Source: JAIBJN01 sp963839745 (GTDB taxonomy: Bacteria; Actinomycetota; Thermoleophilia; Gaiellales; Gaiellaceae). From it: a stretch of 64,000 nt of DNA. The stretch is taken from NCBI GenBank assembly GCA_963839745.1, contig CAWIWC010000007.1, positions 39,964 to 103,963 of the forward strand, written 5' to 3'. The notes beneath the pieces were generated by a model. It did no database searches, was not told where the DNA came from, and was given only the letters and a program-made list of their open reading frames with translations. The translations under genes were made by a program, and so were the position numbers. Below, piece after piece: positions 41,246 through 49,982 of this stretch (the stretch's first letter is position 1; each line of letters begins with the position of its first letter).

Positions 41246-41761
41246 ATGAGCTCTGCACCTGAACGGCTCGTCGTCGTCCTCGGCTACTCGCGCGGGCGCA
41301 AAGGCGAGCTCCATCCCATCTGCGCCGCCCGCCTCGAGCACGCCGCGGCGCTCGCGGGCGAGAACGACGTCGTCCTCCTCTCCGGCTGGTCGCGGCACCC
41401 GACGGCGCTGCCAGAGGCGGAACTGATGCGCCGCGCGTGGACGGGGGCGACCGAGGGCCTCGTGTGCGACCCCGACGCCAGGATCACTGCCGAGAACGCG
41501 GCCAACGCGGCCGCGCACGCGCGCGAGCTTGGGGTCAGCGAGGTCATCGTCGTCACGTCCAGGTGGCACGGGCGGCGCGCCGGGATCCTCTTCCGGTCGC
41601 TCCTGCCCGACCTGCGGGTCTCCGTCTCACCTGCCCACACGCCTGCGCCCCCTCAGGTGCTGCTGCGCGAGCTGGCCGTCTTTCCGCTCGTGCCGTTCCA
41701 GCTCGCCCGCGCGCGGCGCCGGGCGGCCGAGCTCAGCGGAACAGGTTCCGCAGGCGCGTGA
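41246..41761 (+). CDS. YdcF/SanA-like (DUF218) protein
   Basis: The 171-residue protein from ATG 41246 shows the DUF218 pattern: VVVLGYS at strand 1, RLEHAAALAGENDVVLLSGW, EAELMRRAW, E-NA in ITAENAANAAAHARELGV and VVTSRWHGRRA. Members bind S-adenosylmethionine or act in envelope biology, but activities are uncertain. It is cytosolic here because no membrane segment is seen. The 3' end overlaps the convergent PRC-like gene by 29 bp. Confidence 0.82.
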   Translation: MSSAPERLVVVLGYSRGRKGELHPICAARLEHAAALAGENDVVLLSGWSRHPTALPEAELMRRAWTGATEGLVCDPDARITAENAANAAAHARELGVSEVIVVTSRWHGRRAGILFRSLLPDLRVSVSPAHTPAPPQVLLRELAVFPLVPFQLARARRRAAELSGTGSAGA

Positions 41762-42062
41762 AGAAGCCCCGGTCGGGCTCGAGGCGCTCGACGACGGGCT
41801 CCTCGTAGGGCGGGAGCGCCTTCAGGTCCGCCGCGGTGAGATCGACCTCCACGCGCCGCGGCCAGATCCCCTTCACGCGCTCGGCAGGCAGGTCGCGGTT
41901 CTTGTCGAGCATGCCGAGAGTCACGACGAGCCCGTTGAAGATGTCCGCTGCCGGGTCGCCCACGATCTCCGCGACCCGCGCGGACTCGTCGCCGTCGGAC
42001 GTGACGACGGTCGCGTCCTGCTCGAGGGCCTTCCAGGAAACCTGGGGCTCGGGCTCGCTCAC
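41733..42062 (-). CDS. PRC-barrel-like protein
   Basis: The 109-residue protein from GTG 42062 contains a barrel-like stretch (DATVVTSDGDESARVAEIVG, FNGLVVTLGML, RVEVDLTAADLKALPPYEEP) seen in PRC-barrel proteins, followed by a short basic tail. Its GTG overlaps the previous stop as GTGA. The role is unknown. Confidence 0.7.
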   Translation of the reverse strand: MSEPEPQVSWKALEQDATVVTSDGDESARVAEIVGDPAADIFNGLVVTLGMLDKNRDLPAERVKGIWPRRVEVDLTAADLKALPPYEEPVVERLEPDRGFFTRLRNLFR

Positions 42063-42724
42063 ACCGAGCGGCCGTCCACGCGCCAGACCGGCCCCTGCGT
42101 GGAGACCGCGTTCGTGTCGGAGAGGACTCGGAGGACGCGAACGCGCCCCCTCAGGCCTTCGTCGTCGAGTCGCTCGAGCGCGCGGCGGGCCATGCCCGGG
42201 GCGACGCCGTAGCCCTTGCTGCTCGCGGCGCGGAAGCGAAAGCTCGACGAGCCGCCGTAGCGCGCAGGGTTGACCGGCGCGAGCAGCAGGGCCCCGCGCT
42301 CGAGGTAGTCCGTCGAGTCGAGCTCCACCTCGGCGTAGAGGTCCGACCAGTCGGGCGGGAGCCGGCGCAGCAGCCCGTCCCAGGCGTCCGCCAGCGCCGT
42401 CGGAGCCTCGCGCTCCGGCGCGGCAGGCGCCTCCTTCGCGGCCGCCTGCTCGTGCCCGGCGAGGCGGACGCGGCCGCGAATCCCTGCTTCGTCGAGGCGG
42501 GCGACGACGCGCTTCACGAGCCCGGCCGTGGGGGACAGCCCGCTCGCCCCGTCGTGGACGTAGAGCGTGAAGGCGCTGCCCGAGCGTCCGGGGGTCGCGG
42601 GGGCGAGGACGAGCGACGCGCGGTCGGCGTCCTCCGGCTCCTCCACGGTCAGCTCCAGGCGCGCGCGCTCCCAGCCGCGCGGGAGGCCGCGGACGATCTC
42701 GTCGACACGATCTGCGAGGGCCAT
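42059..42724 (-). CDS. Hypothetical protein with two similar halves
   Basis: The 221-residue protein (ATG 42724) has two related halves of about 90 residues. Each has LPxxW followed by acidic strands (RGLPRGWERARLELTVEEPE; RRLPPDWSDLYAEVELDSTD), an alanine-rich strand (SLVLAPATPGRSG; ALLLAPVNPARYG), then helix and RGRVRL. The halves are diverged, so the duplication is old. No family is recognised. It is coupled to the PRC-like gene and divergent from the dehydrogenase operon. Confidence 0.72.
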   Translation of the reverse strand: MALADRVDEIVRGLPRGWERARLELTVEEPEDADRASLVLAPATPGRSGSAFTLYVHDGASGLSPTAGLVKRVVARLDEAGIRGRVRLAGHEQAAAKEAPAAPEREAPTALADAWDGLLRRLPPDWSDLYAEVELDSTDYLERGALLLAPVNPARYGGSSSFRFRAASSKGYGVAPGMARRALERLDDEGLRGRVRVLRVLSDTNAVSTQGPVWRVDGRSV

Positions 42725-42768
42725 GGAACGCGCAGATTATTCGCTCTGGCTGCTAGCTTGTCGGCGCC

Positions 42769-43743
42769 GTGGCAACGCTCGAGGAGAAGGGTCAGACCGT
42801 GTCCGCGGAACGCCTCAAGGACTTCCTCCGGGAGATGCTCCTGATCCGGCGTTTCGAGGAGAAGGTCGAGGAGCGCTTTCGCGCCGGCGAGCTGCCGGGC
42901 TTCCTGCATGTGGCCATCGGCCAGGAGGCCGTCGCGGTCGGCGTCTGCAGGGCGCTGGAGGAGAGCGACGTCATCGCCTCGACCCACCGCGCGCACGGCC
43001 ACACGATCGCCAAGGGCACGCATCCCAACGAGGTCATGGCCGAGCTGTACGGGAAGGTCGAGGGCTGCAGCCACGGCTACGGCGGCTCCATGCATCTCTA
43101 CGACATCGAGCGCGGGAACCTCGGCGCGAACGCGGTCGTGGGCGGCGGGCTCCCCGGCATCGTCGGGGCCGGCCTCGCGTTCAAGATGCGCGGCGAGCCG
43201 CGGGTCGCGGTCGCGTTCTTCGGCGACGGTGCGACCAATATCGGGACGTTTCACGAGTCGCTGAACCTCGCGCAGCTCTGGACGGTGCCGGCCGTGTTCG
43301 TCTGCGAGCACAACCGCTATGCGGAGTCGACGCCGGCCAAGCAGCACTTGCCCATCGAGGACATGACGAAGCGGGCCGAGGCCTTCGGGATGCTCGCCGT
43401 CACCGTCGACGGCCAGGACGTCGAGGCGGTCTTCGACACCGCCAAGAAGGCGCTCCGGCACGCGCGCGAAGGCAAGGGCCCGATCTTCGTCGTCGCCGAC
43501 TGCGTCCGGCTTTCCGGCCACTACGTCGGCGACCCGCAGGTCTACCGCCCGAAGGAGGAGATCCACGAGCTGCGCAAGACGCGCGACCCGATCGAGCTCC
43601 TCCGTGTGCGCCTCGAGCTCTCCGACGAGGAGTGGGAGGAGATGGACCGCGAGGCGACGCGCATCGCGGAGGACTCGATCGAGTTTGCGAAGAAGGGCAC
43701 CGACCCGAAGCCCGAGGACGCGCTCAAGAACGTCTATGCCTGA
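42769..43743 (+). CDS. 2-oxo acid (pyruvate/acetoin) dehydrogenase E1 alpha
   Basis: The 324-residue thiamine-diphosphate enzyme subunit starts at GTG 42769. It has IRRFEEKVEERFRAGELPGF, the TPP motif GDGATNIGTFHESLNLAQLW and EHNRYAESTP. Overall it is closest to the AcoA/PdhA class. It decarboxylates a 2-oxo acid or acetoin and passes the acyl unit to the E2 lipoyl arm. Which substrate is used cannot be settled from sequence. Its stop lies 3 bp inside the E1 beta gene. Confidence 0.9.
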   Translation: MATLEEKGQTVSAERLKDFLREMLLIRRFEEKVEERFRAGELPGFLHVAIGQEAVAVGVCRALEESDVIASTHRAHGHTIAKGTHPNEVMAELYGKVEGCSHGYGGSMHLYDIERGNLGANAVVGGGLPGIVGAGLAFKMRGEPRVAVAFFGDGATNIGTFHESLNLAQLWTVPAVFVCEHNRYAESTPAKQHLPIEDMTKRAEAFGMLAVTVDGQDVEAVFDTAKKALRHAREGKGPIFVVADCVRLSGHYVGDPQVYRPKEEIHELRKTRDPIELLRVRLELSDEEWEEMDREATRIAEDSIEFAKKGTDPKPEDALKNVYA

Positions 43744-44717
43744 GCTGACCTATCGGGAGGCGGTTCGCGACGCCATGAGCGAGGCGATGCGTCGCGACGA
43801 CGACGTTTTCATCATGGGCGAGGACATCGCCGAGATGGGCGGCTCGATGGGCGTGACGCAAGGGATGCTCGACGAGTTCGGGCCCGATCGCGTCCGCAAC
43901 ACCCCGATCTCCGAGATGGCCATCGTCGGCGCCGGCATCGGCGCTGCGGTCTCGGGCATGCGCCCGATCGTCGAGATCATGTACCAGGACTTCCTCACGC
44001 TCGCGATGGAGCAGCTCGTCCAGCAGGCGGCCAAGCACCGCTACATGTCCGGCGGGCAGACCAAGGTGCCGCTCACGATCAGGACGCAGGGCGGCGCCGG
44101 CTGGTCTCCGGGCGCCCAGCACGCGCAGCAGCTCGAGGCGTGGCTCGTCCACGTCCCCGGCATCAAGGTCGTCTTCGGGTCGACGCCCGAGGACGCGCGC
44201 GGCCTGCTCTGGAGCGCGATCTACGACGACAACCCCGTCGTTTTCTTCGAGCACCGCACCCTCTACAACCTCAAGGAGGACGTGCCGGACGAGATCGAGG
44301 GGATCGAGCTCGGCAAGGCGCGCGTCCACCGCGAGGGTGAGGACGTGACCGTCGTCGCCACCGGCCGGCTCGTCCACGAGGCGATCGCGGCCGCGAAGGA
44401 GGCCGAGGACGACGGGATCTCCGTCGAGGTCGTCGATCCCCGCACGCTCCTCCCGCTCGACGAGGAGGCGATCGTCGGCTCCGTCAAGAAGACGAACCGC
44501 TGCGTCGTCGCGCACGAGGCCGTCGTCCGCATGGGCTTCGGCGCCGAGGTGGCGGCGATCGTCCAGCACCAGGCGTTCGACTACCTCGACGCGCCGGTCG
44601 AGCGCGTCGGGGCGAAGTTCACGCCGATCCCGTTTGCGCCGGTCATGGAGCAGTACGTCATCCCGCACGCGGAGGACGTGCTCGCGGCCGATCAAGCGCA
44701 CCGTCGGCAAGGAGTAG
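43736..44717 (+). CDS. 2-oxo acid dehydrogenase E1 beta, one frameshift near the 3' end
   Basis: From ATG 43736 the protein shows the transketolase-like E1 beta pattern: TYREAVRDAMSEAMRRDDDV, GEDIAEMGGSMGVTQGM, EIMYQDFLTLAMEQLVQQAA, and a C-domain DGISVEVVDPRTLLPLDEEA. Near 44688 one extra C (GCGGCCGATCAAG) shifts the frame. Removing it gives the normal ending AAIKRTVGKE and stop TAG 44715-44717. Read literally, the frame runs on to 44884 through the palindromic element. The indel is probably an assembly error or a very recent mutation. Confidence 0.9.
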
Positions 44718-44719
44718 TC

Positions 44720-44881
44720 GTGCCTCTCCCAGCAATCAACGCCGGCTCCTGGCCCGCGATCACGCGGCGCCAGAGCCCACCCTCGCCCTTGCCAAGGCTG
44801 CCAGCCTTGGCCGCGGTCGAGTGCGAACTCTGGCTTGGTGCTCGCGACCCAGTAGCTCGGCGGGATCACTGGAAGAGGCAC
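44720..44881. repeat. 162-bp imperfect palindrome, copy 1 (between E1 beta and E2)
   Basis: The element is bounded by the inverted repeat GTGCCTCT (44720-44727) / AGAGGCAC (44874-44881). Its centre is the perfect stem CCAAGGCT-GCC-AGCCTTGG (44792-44810). Between them further pairing occurs, for example GCCAGAG (about 44769) with CTCTGGC (about 44828). It fills the whole gap from the E1 beta stop to the E2 start. As RNA it would fold into one long hairpin. Confidence 0.85.
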
Positions 44882-44883
44882 TA

Positions 44884-46176
44884 GTGTCGAACCAGGTCAC
44901 GCTCCCGCGGCTCGGCCAGGGCATGGAGTCCGGGACGATCGTGCGCTGGCTGAAGTCCGAGGGCGACCAGGTCGAGAAGGGCGAGCCGCTCTACGAGCTC
45001 GACACCGAGAAGGTGACGCAGGAGGTCGAGGCCGACGCCTCGGGCGTCCTGCTCAAGATCCTGGCCGGCGAGGGCGAGGAGATCGAGGTCGGCAAGGCGA
45101 TCGCCGTCATCGGCGAGGAGGGCGAGGACGTGCCCGACGCCGAGCCGGAGGCGAAGGAGGAGAAGGAGCCCGAGGTCGAGGACGAGGCCGAGGTCGCCGA
45201 GGGAGAGGGCCAGGAGGAGGGCGAGCCCGCGCAGGAGCGCGACGAGGACCGCGAGCGCGGCCGACAGGCCGCCGCGGAGCAGGCCGAGGCGGAGCCGCGG
45301 CCGGCCGCGGATGCAAACGGAGACGGCGCCCGCGTGAAGGCCTCGCCCCTGGCCAGGCGGATCGCGCGCGAGAAGGGGATCGACCTGCGCTCGCTGCGGG
45401 GGACCGGCCCCGAGGGCCGCATCGTGGCCGAGGACGTCGAGCGTGCAGAGGCTGCGCCGGCGCCGGCTGCGGTCACCGCCGCCGAGCCCGCCGGCGAGGT
45501 GGAGGTCATCCCGCTCACCGGCATGCGCAAGACGATCGCGCGCCGCATGACGGAGGCCTGGGAGGCGCCCGCGTTCCAGATCACCATGACCGCGGACATG
45601 ACCGCCGCGATCAGCCTCCGCGAGGCGCTCGTGGCGAGGATGGCCGAGGGCGACGCGAAGCCGACCTACTCCGACATCCTCACGAAGGTCTGCGCGGTCG
45701 CGCTCATGCGCCATCGCGCCGTGAACGCGCTCTTCGCCGGCGAGGAGATCCACCTCCAGCCGACCGCGAACGTCGGCATCGCCGTGGCGATCCCCAACGG
45801 CCTGGTCGTTCCCGTCCTGCGGAGCTGCGAGACGAAGACGATCCCGCAGCTCGCCGCCGAGCGCGCAGACATCGTCGCGCGCACGCGCGAGAACAAGCTC
45901 AAGCAGGAGGATCTCGAGGGCGGCACGTTCACGATCTCCAACCTCGGCATGTTCGGCGTCGAGCGCTTCGTCGCCGTTCTGAACCCCCCGCAGGCCGCCA
46001 TCCTCGCGGTGGGCGCGATCGAGGAGCGCGCGGTCGTCCGCGACGGCGAGCTCGCCGCCCGCCCCGTCATGGAGATGACGCTCTCCTGCGACCACCGTTC
46101 GGTCGACGGCGCCACGGCCTCCGAGTTCCTGCGCACCGTCAAGCAGTTCCTCGAAGAGCCCGGCCTCGCGTTGTAG
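44884..46176 (+). CDS. Dihydrolipoamide acyltransferase (E2)
   Basis: The 430-residue core enzyme starts at GTG 44884. A lipoyl domain occupies residues 1-78, with the modified Lys in DTEKVTQEV. A long Glu-rich linker, a peripheral-subunit-binding domain (SPLARRIAREKGIDLRSLRG) and the catalytic domain with CDHRSVDGATASEFL at the C-terminus follow. It transfers the acyl group to CoA. It is flanked immediately on both sides by copies of a palindromic element. Confidence 0.95.
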   Translation: MSNQVTLPRLGQGMESGTIVRWLKSEGDQVEKGEPLYELDTEKVTQEVEADASGVLLKILAGEGEEIEVGKAIAVIGEEGEDVPDAEPEAKEEKEPEVEDEAEVAEGEGQEEGEPAQERDEDRERGRQAAAEQAEAEPRPAADANGDGARVKASPLARRIAREKGIDLRSLRGTGPEGRIVAEDVERAEAAPAPAAVTAAEPAGEVEVIPLTGMRKTIARRMTEAWEAPAFQITMTADMTAAISLREALVARMAEGDAKPTYSDILTKVCAVALMRHRAVNALFAGEEIHLQPTANVGIAVAIPNGLVVPVLRSCETKTIPQLAAERADIVARTRENKLKQEDLEGGTFTISNLGMFGVERFVAVLNPPQAAILAVGAIEERAVVRDGELAARPVMEMTLSCDHRSVDGATASEFLRTVKQFLEEPGLAL

Positions 46177-46340
46177 TGCCTCTCCAGGCGCTACCAGCCA
46201 CACTTCTGCCCCGCGATCACGCAGCGCCAGCGCCCACCCTCGCCCTCACCAAGGCTTCGTCAGCCTTGGCTTCGGCCGAGTGCGGCCTCTGGCTTGGTGC
46301 TCACGACGCAGAAGCGGGGCAGCAACGCCTGAAGAGGCAC
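46176..46340. repeat. 165-bp imperfect palindrome, copy 2 (after E2)
   Basis: The same ends as copy 1 are seen, GTGCCTCT (46176-46183) / AGAGGCAC (46333-46340), with central stem CCAAGGCT-TCGTC-AGCCTTGG (46249-46269). Blocks such as CCGCGATCACGC, CCCACCCTCGCCCT, CGAGTGCG and CTCTGGCTTGGTGCTC are shared with copy 1 in the same order. It begins on the last base of the E2 stop codon and ends 2 bp before the next start codon. Confidence 0.85.
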
Positions 46341-46342
46341 CC

Positions 46343-46669
46343 GTGAGCATCTGGTACCGCGTCCGGGATCTGGAGGAGGCGCGGGCCTTCTACCGGGAGC
46401 GGCTCGGCTTCGAGGAGGCCTACGTCGACGAGGAGGATCGCTGGGCACGGCTCGTGCGCGGGAACACCGAGCTGGCGATCGCCGAAGGGGAGCGTGAAGA
46501 GGCCGAGGCGGTGCTCACGCTCGACGTCACCGACATCAAGTTGGAGGCCGAGCGCCTGCGCGGGGCGGGCGTCGAGGTCGGGACGGTGCTCGAGATCCCG
46601 GGCACGATCCGCCTGTTGGACGTGTTCGACCCGGACGGGAACCGGGTGCAGCTCTCGGAGGAGATCTAG
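46343..46669 (+). CDS. VOC-family (glyoxalase-like) protein
   Basis: The 108-residue protein from GTG 46343 has a single vicinal-oxygen-chelate unit: VRDLEEARAFYRERLGFEEA, RLVRGNTELAIAEGE, LLDVFDPDGNRVQLSEE. Metal-binding residues are only partly present (no N-terminal His), so it may bind ligands rather than act as glyoxalase I. Its stop overlaps the cupin start (TAGTG). Confidence 0.85.
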   Translation: MSIWYRVRDLEEARAFYRERLGFEEAYVDEEDRWARLVRGNTELAIAEGEREEAEAVLTLDVTDIKLEAERLRGAGVEVGTVLEIPGTIRLLDVFDPDGNRVQLSEEI

Positions 46670-47025
46670 TGGGCGCCGAGCGGGCGGTGATCGTGCCGCC
46701 CGGAGAGGGCCACCGCGTCGGGAACGTCGAGTTCCTCGCCCGCACGCAGGACACGCCGCGCTTCAACCTCTCGATCATCACCATCCAGCCGCGGCGCGAC
46801 GGTCCCCCGATCCACCAGCACGCGGCCGAGGACGACTCGTTCTACATGCTCGACGGCGAGCTCACGTTCATCGTCGACGACGAGGAGGTCGTCGCGGGCC
46901 CGGGGACGTTCGTCCTCGTGCCGCCCGAGGTGCCGCACACGTTCGCCAACCGCGGCGACGAGCCGGCGCGCTTCGTGAACATCCATGCCCCCGCAGGCTT
47001 CGACCTTCGCCTCGAGGGCGACTGA
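46669..47025 (+). CDS. Cupin-domain protein
   Basis: The 118-residue protein (GTG 46669) has cupin motif 1, PPIHQHAAEDDSFYMLDGEL, and motif 2, GTFVLVPPEVPHTFANRG, giving a His/Glu metal site in a small beta barrel. The substrate is unknown. It is co-translated with the VOC gene within the dehydrogenase operon and ends at a terminator. Confidence 0.87.
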   Translation: MGAERAVIVPPGEGHRVGNVEFLARTQDTPRFNLSIITIQPRRDGPPIHQHAAEDDSFYMLDGELTFIVDDEEVVAGPGTFVLVPPEVPHTFANRGDEPARFVNIHAPAGFDLRLEGD

Positions 47026-47114
47026 CCCGCGCCGCACCCGTTCGAGGGATCGCCCGCAGCCCGCGAGCGGCCGTTAATTCGCCCGAGCCGGATTCAACCC
47101 CGGGTCACGGCGAG

Positions 47115-47145
47115 GGGCGGCCCAGGGGCCGCCCTCCCGTTTTTT
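47115..47145 (+). terminator. Rho-independent terminator after the cupin gene
   Basis: The stem GGGCGGCCC / GGGCCGCCC (47115-47123, 47126-47134) is followed by TCCCG and six T (47140-47145). It separates the E1-E2-VOC-cupin unit from lpdA. Confidence 0.85.
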
Positions 47146-47213
47146 GGGAGTGGCGACAGGCCCTGCGCGGATAGGATCGGTTAGGAACCGAACCGAACGG
47201 AAAGGGCCAGACC

Positions 47214-48617
47214 ATGGATTTCGACGTCGCCGTCCTCGGTGGCGGCCCGGGCGGCTACACGGCTGCCATCAGGGCCGCTCAGCTCGGGGCGAAGACCGTC
47301 TGCATCGAGAAGGAAGACCGGCTCGGAGGCACCTGTCTCCGCGTCGGGTGCATCCCGACCAAGGCATGGGTGCAGACCGCGTTCGCGCTCAAGGAGGCGG
47401 AGGAGACCTTCGCCAAGATCGGCGTGAACGTGGGCGCCCCCGAGCTCGACTTCGCCAAGGCGAACGAGTGGAAGGACGGGATCGTCGACCAGCTGACAAC
47501 GGGCGTCGCCGGGCTCTTCAAGGCCAACGGCGTCGAGTGGGTGAAGGGCGCGGGCCGCTTCAAGGACGCGAACACGATCTCCGTCGAGGGCGGGGAGGAC
47601 GTCTCGTTCAAGACCGCGATCGTCGCGACCGGCTCCTATCCGCTGCGCCCGCCTATCGAAGGGATCGACTCCGAGCGCTGCATCGACTCCACAGGCCTCC
47701 TGGCGCAGGCCGAGGTGCCGAAGCGCATCGTCATCCTCGGCGGCGGGATCATCGGGTGCGAGTTCGCCTCCATCCTCCAGCGCTTCGGCAGCGAGGTGAC
47801 GATCGTCGAGATGCTGCCGACGCTTATCCCGCAGGAGGACGAGGACGCGGCCAAGGAGCTCCTGAAGCAGTTCAAGAAGCGCGGCATCGCCGTCCACCTC
47901 GACTCGCAGTGCGACAGGATCGAGGACACCGGCAGCGGCCTGAAGGTGCACTTCGGCGGCGAGTCCGTCGAGTGCGACCTCATGCTCGTGGCCACCGGGC
48001 GCGGGCCCGTCACACAGGACCTCGGGCTCGAGGAGATCGGCGTCGAGCTCGACCCGAAGAAGGGCATCGCCGCCGACGAGCACCGTCGCACGACCGTTCC
48101 GCACATCTATGCGGTCGGCGACTGCGCCGGCTACTGGCAGCTCGCGCACACCGCGTTCCGCGAGGGCGAGGTCGCGGCCGAGAACGCCACGGGCCACGAG
48201 GCAGTCGTCGACAACCGCGGCGTGCCGCGGCCGATCTACACGGATCCCGAGGTCGCGGGCGTCGGCCTGACCGAGCGCGAGGCGCGGGAGTCCTACGGCG
48301 ACGACGTTCTCGTCGGCACCTTCCCGTTCTCGGTCAACGGGCGCGCGATGATGCAGAACGAGACGGTCGGCTGGGTGAAGTCGATCCACGAGGCGCGCTA
48401 CGGCGAGCTGCTCGGGATCGTCATGGTCGGCCCGCACGTGACCGACCTCATCGAGGCCGGCGTCGTCGCGCTCGACGCGGAGGCGACGGTCGAGACGGTC
48501 GCCGACGGCATGGCCGCGCACCCGACGCTGTCCGAGGCGGTCAAGGAGGCGGGCCTGCTCGCACTGGGCCGCGCCATCCACCTCCCCAACCGCAAGAGAG
48601 CAACCGCCAAAGCCTGA
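47214..48617 (+). CDS. lpdA: Dihydrolipoyl dehydrogenase (E3)
   Basis: The 467-residue flavoprotein re-oxidises the lipoyl arm of E2. Visible are the FAD motif VAVLGGGPGGYTAAIRAAQL, the redox disulfide GGTCLRVGCIPTKAW, NAD motif VILGGGIIGCEFASILQRFG, the second FAD motif HIYAVGDCAG, and the C-terminal His-Glu dyad HPTLSEAV. The length is normal. It has its own promoter region after the terminator. Confidence 0.97.
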   Translation: MDFDVAVLGGGPGGYTAAIRAAQLGAKTVCIEKEDRLGGTCLRVGCIPTKAWVQTAFALKEAEETFAKIGVNVGAPELDFAKANEWKDGIVDQLTTGVAGLFKANGVEWVKGAGRFKDANTISVEGGEDVSFKTAIVATGSYPLRPPIEGIDSERCIDSTGLLAQAEVPKRIVILGGGIIGCEFASILQRFGSEVTIVEMLPTLIPQEDEDAAKELLKQFKKRGIAVHLDSQCDRIEDTGSGLKVHFGGESVECDLMLVATGRGPVTQDLGLEEIGVELDPKKGIAADEHRRTTVPHIYAVGDCAGYWQLAHTAFREGEVAAENATGHEAVVDNRGVPRPIYTDPEVAGVGLTEREARESYGDDVLVGTFPFSVNGRAMMQNETVGWVKSIHEARYGELLGIVMVGPHVTDLIEAGVVALDAEATVETVADGMAAHPTLSEAVKEAGLLALGRAIHLPNRKRATAKA

Positions 48618-48638
48618 GAGGGGCGAGGAAGGAGGGAC

Positions 48639-48857
48639 ATGCTCAACAAGCGCAAGGCACTGATCGGCTACGGCGTCTACACGATCGCCAAGCCGCTCGC
48701 GAAGGCGAAGATCATGAAGAAGGTGCCTGAGCCGCCGAAGAAGCGCTCGAAGAAGCTGATCGGCGGGATCGCCGCAGCCGTCGCAGCGACCGGAGCCGCA
48801 GTCGGCGGCCTGGTCTTTTTGCGCAAGCGCCGCGGAGGCGCGGAGTCGACGGACTAG
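48639..48857 (+). CDS. Small one-pass membrane protein
   Basis: The 72-residue protein (ATG 48639, AAGGAGGG upstream) is basic with a membrane segment LIGGIAAAVAATGAAVGGLV near residues 40-60 and a basic tail FLRKRRGG. No family is recognised. It lies 21 bp after lpdA. Confidence 0.6.
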   Translation: MLNKRKALIGYGVYTIAKPLAKAKIMKKVPEPPKKRSKKLIGGIAAAVAATGAAVGGLVFLRKRRGGAESTD

Positions 48858-49982
48858 GCACCGCAGACACCGTCGTCGTCGGAGCGGGCATTGCCGGCTG
48901 CGCGGCGGCGCGTCTCCTCGCAGAGTCGGGCGAGAACGTCCTCGTCGTCGACCGGGGCGGTATCGGCGCGGGCGCGTCCGGGCGGAACGGGGGCTTCCTG
49001 TTCCACGACGCTGCCTCCTGGATCGAGGAGCTCCGGGACGAGGCCCTCGCCTGGTACCGGGGGCTCGGGGAGGAGGGGCCCGTCTCGCTCGACCTGCGGG
49101 AGTGTCCGCTGCTCGTGCTCGCCGTCGAGGAAGGAGAGCTTGCCGGCGCCCGCGCGCACGCGGACGCGGTCGGAGGCGAGCAGGTCGACGTCGCAGCGGA
49201 CCCGTGGCTCGCCGACGACCTCGCGGGCGCCTTCCTCGTCGAGGGCGGCTGGGTGCTCGATGCGATGGGCGCCACGACGGCGACCGCGGAGGCCGCCCGC
49301 CGCGCGGGCGTGCGCTTCGCGCTCGGCTGCGAGGCGAAGCAGATCGTCCTGACGGGCGGGCGGGTCGATGGTCTCGCCACCGATCTCGGCGTCGTGCGCT
49401 GTGGTCGAGTCGTCGTGGCCGCCGGCCCGCGCGCGCGCTTCCTCCTGCGTACCGCGGGCGTCGACCTCCCGATCTCCTCGTCGCGCGGCTGGCTGCTCGA
49501 GACCGCCCGCGTCGAGTCACCGCCCCCATACGCGATCGAGCAGGCGGCCTGGCCTGAGCAGGAGGAGATGGGGCCGCTGTCGGCGGACCCCACGCTGGGC
49601 GAGGTCGCCTCGGGCGAAACCGAGCGGCCGGCGCTCGTGTCGCTGCTCCTGGGCGGCCGTCCTGCGGGCCACTGCCTCATCGGCACGTCGCTGGGACGCT
49701 CGCTCCTCGAGGAGCCGGAGGCGCCGGACACCGTCCGCCGCCTCGCCGAGCGGGCCGTGCGCGTCGCCCCGCGGCTCGCCGACGTGCCGGTCGTCGCCTC
49801 CTGGTCGGGCCGCAGGGCGATGACGCCGGACGGGCTTGCCCGTCGCCGGGCCGGTCGGCGGCATCGAGGGCCTCGACGTGCTCGGCGGGCTCTCGTCGAT
49901 CGGGATGATCACGGCGCCGGGAATGGCCCGTCGGCTCGTCTCCGGCGAGCTCGGGCCGTTCGCTGCGGAGCGCCTCGCATGA
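48858..49982 (+). pseudogene. DAO-type FAD-dependent oxidoreductase, no start codon and one frameshift
   Basis: A FAD-binding fold begins TVVVGAGIAGCAAARLLAES, then VDRGGIGAGASGRNGGFLF and a glycine-oxidase-like body. No ATG, GTG or TTG lies in frame before this motif. The first usable start is GTG 49115, which would lose the FAD site. Near 49849 one extra T (GGGCTTGCCC) shifts the frame. Repaired, the C-terminus reads GGIEGLDVLGGLSSIGMITA and ends at TGA 49980-49982, overlapping the acetyltransferase ATG. The substrate, if active, would be an amine or amino acid. Confidence 0.75.

Noticed and set aside
44720..44881. Insertion sequence with terminal inverted repeats
   Set aside because: The ends are inverted repeats but the 162-bp interior has no transposase frame and no target-site duplication could be made out. 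It is listed as a palindromic repeat.
44718..44884. C-terminal extension of E1 beta through the palindromic element
   Set aside because: It results from one extra C near 44689. The repaired frame ends normally at 44715-44717.
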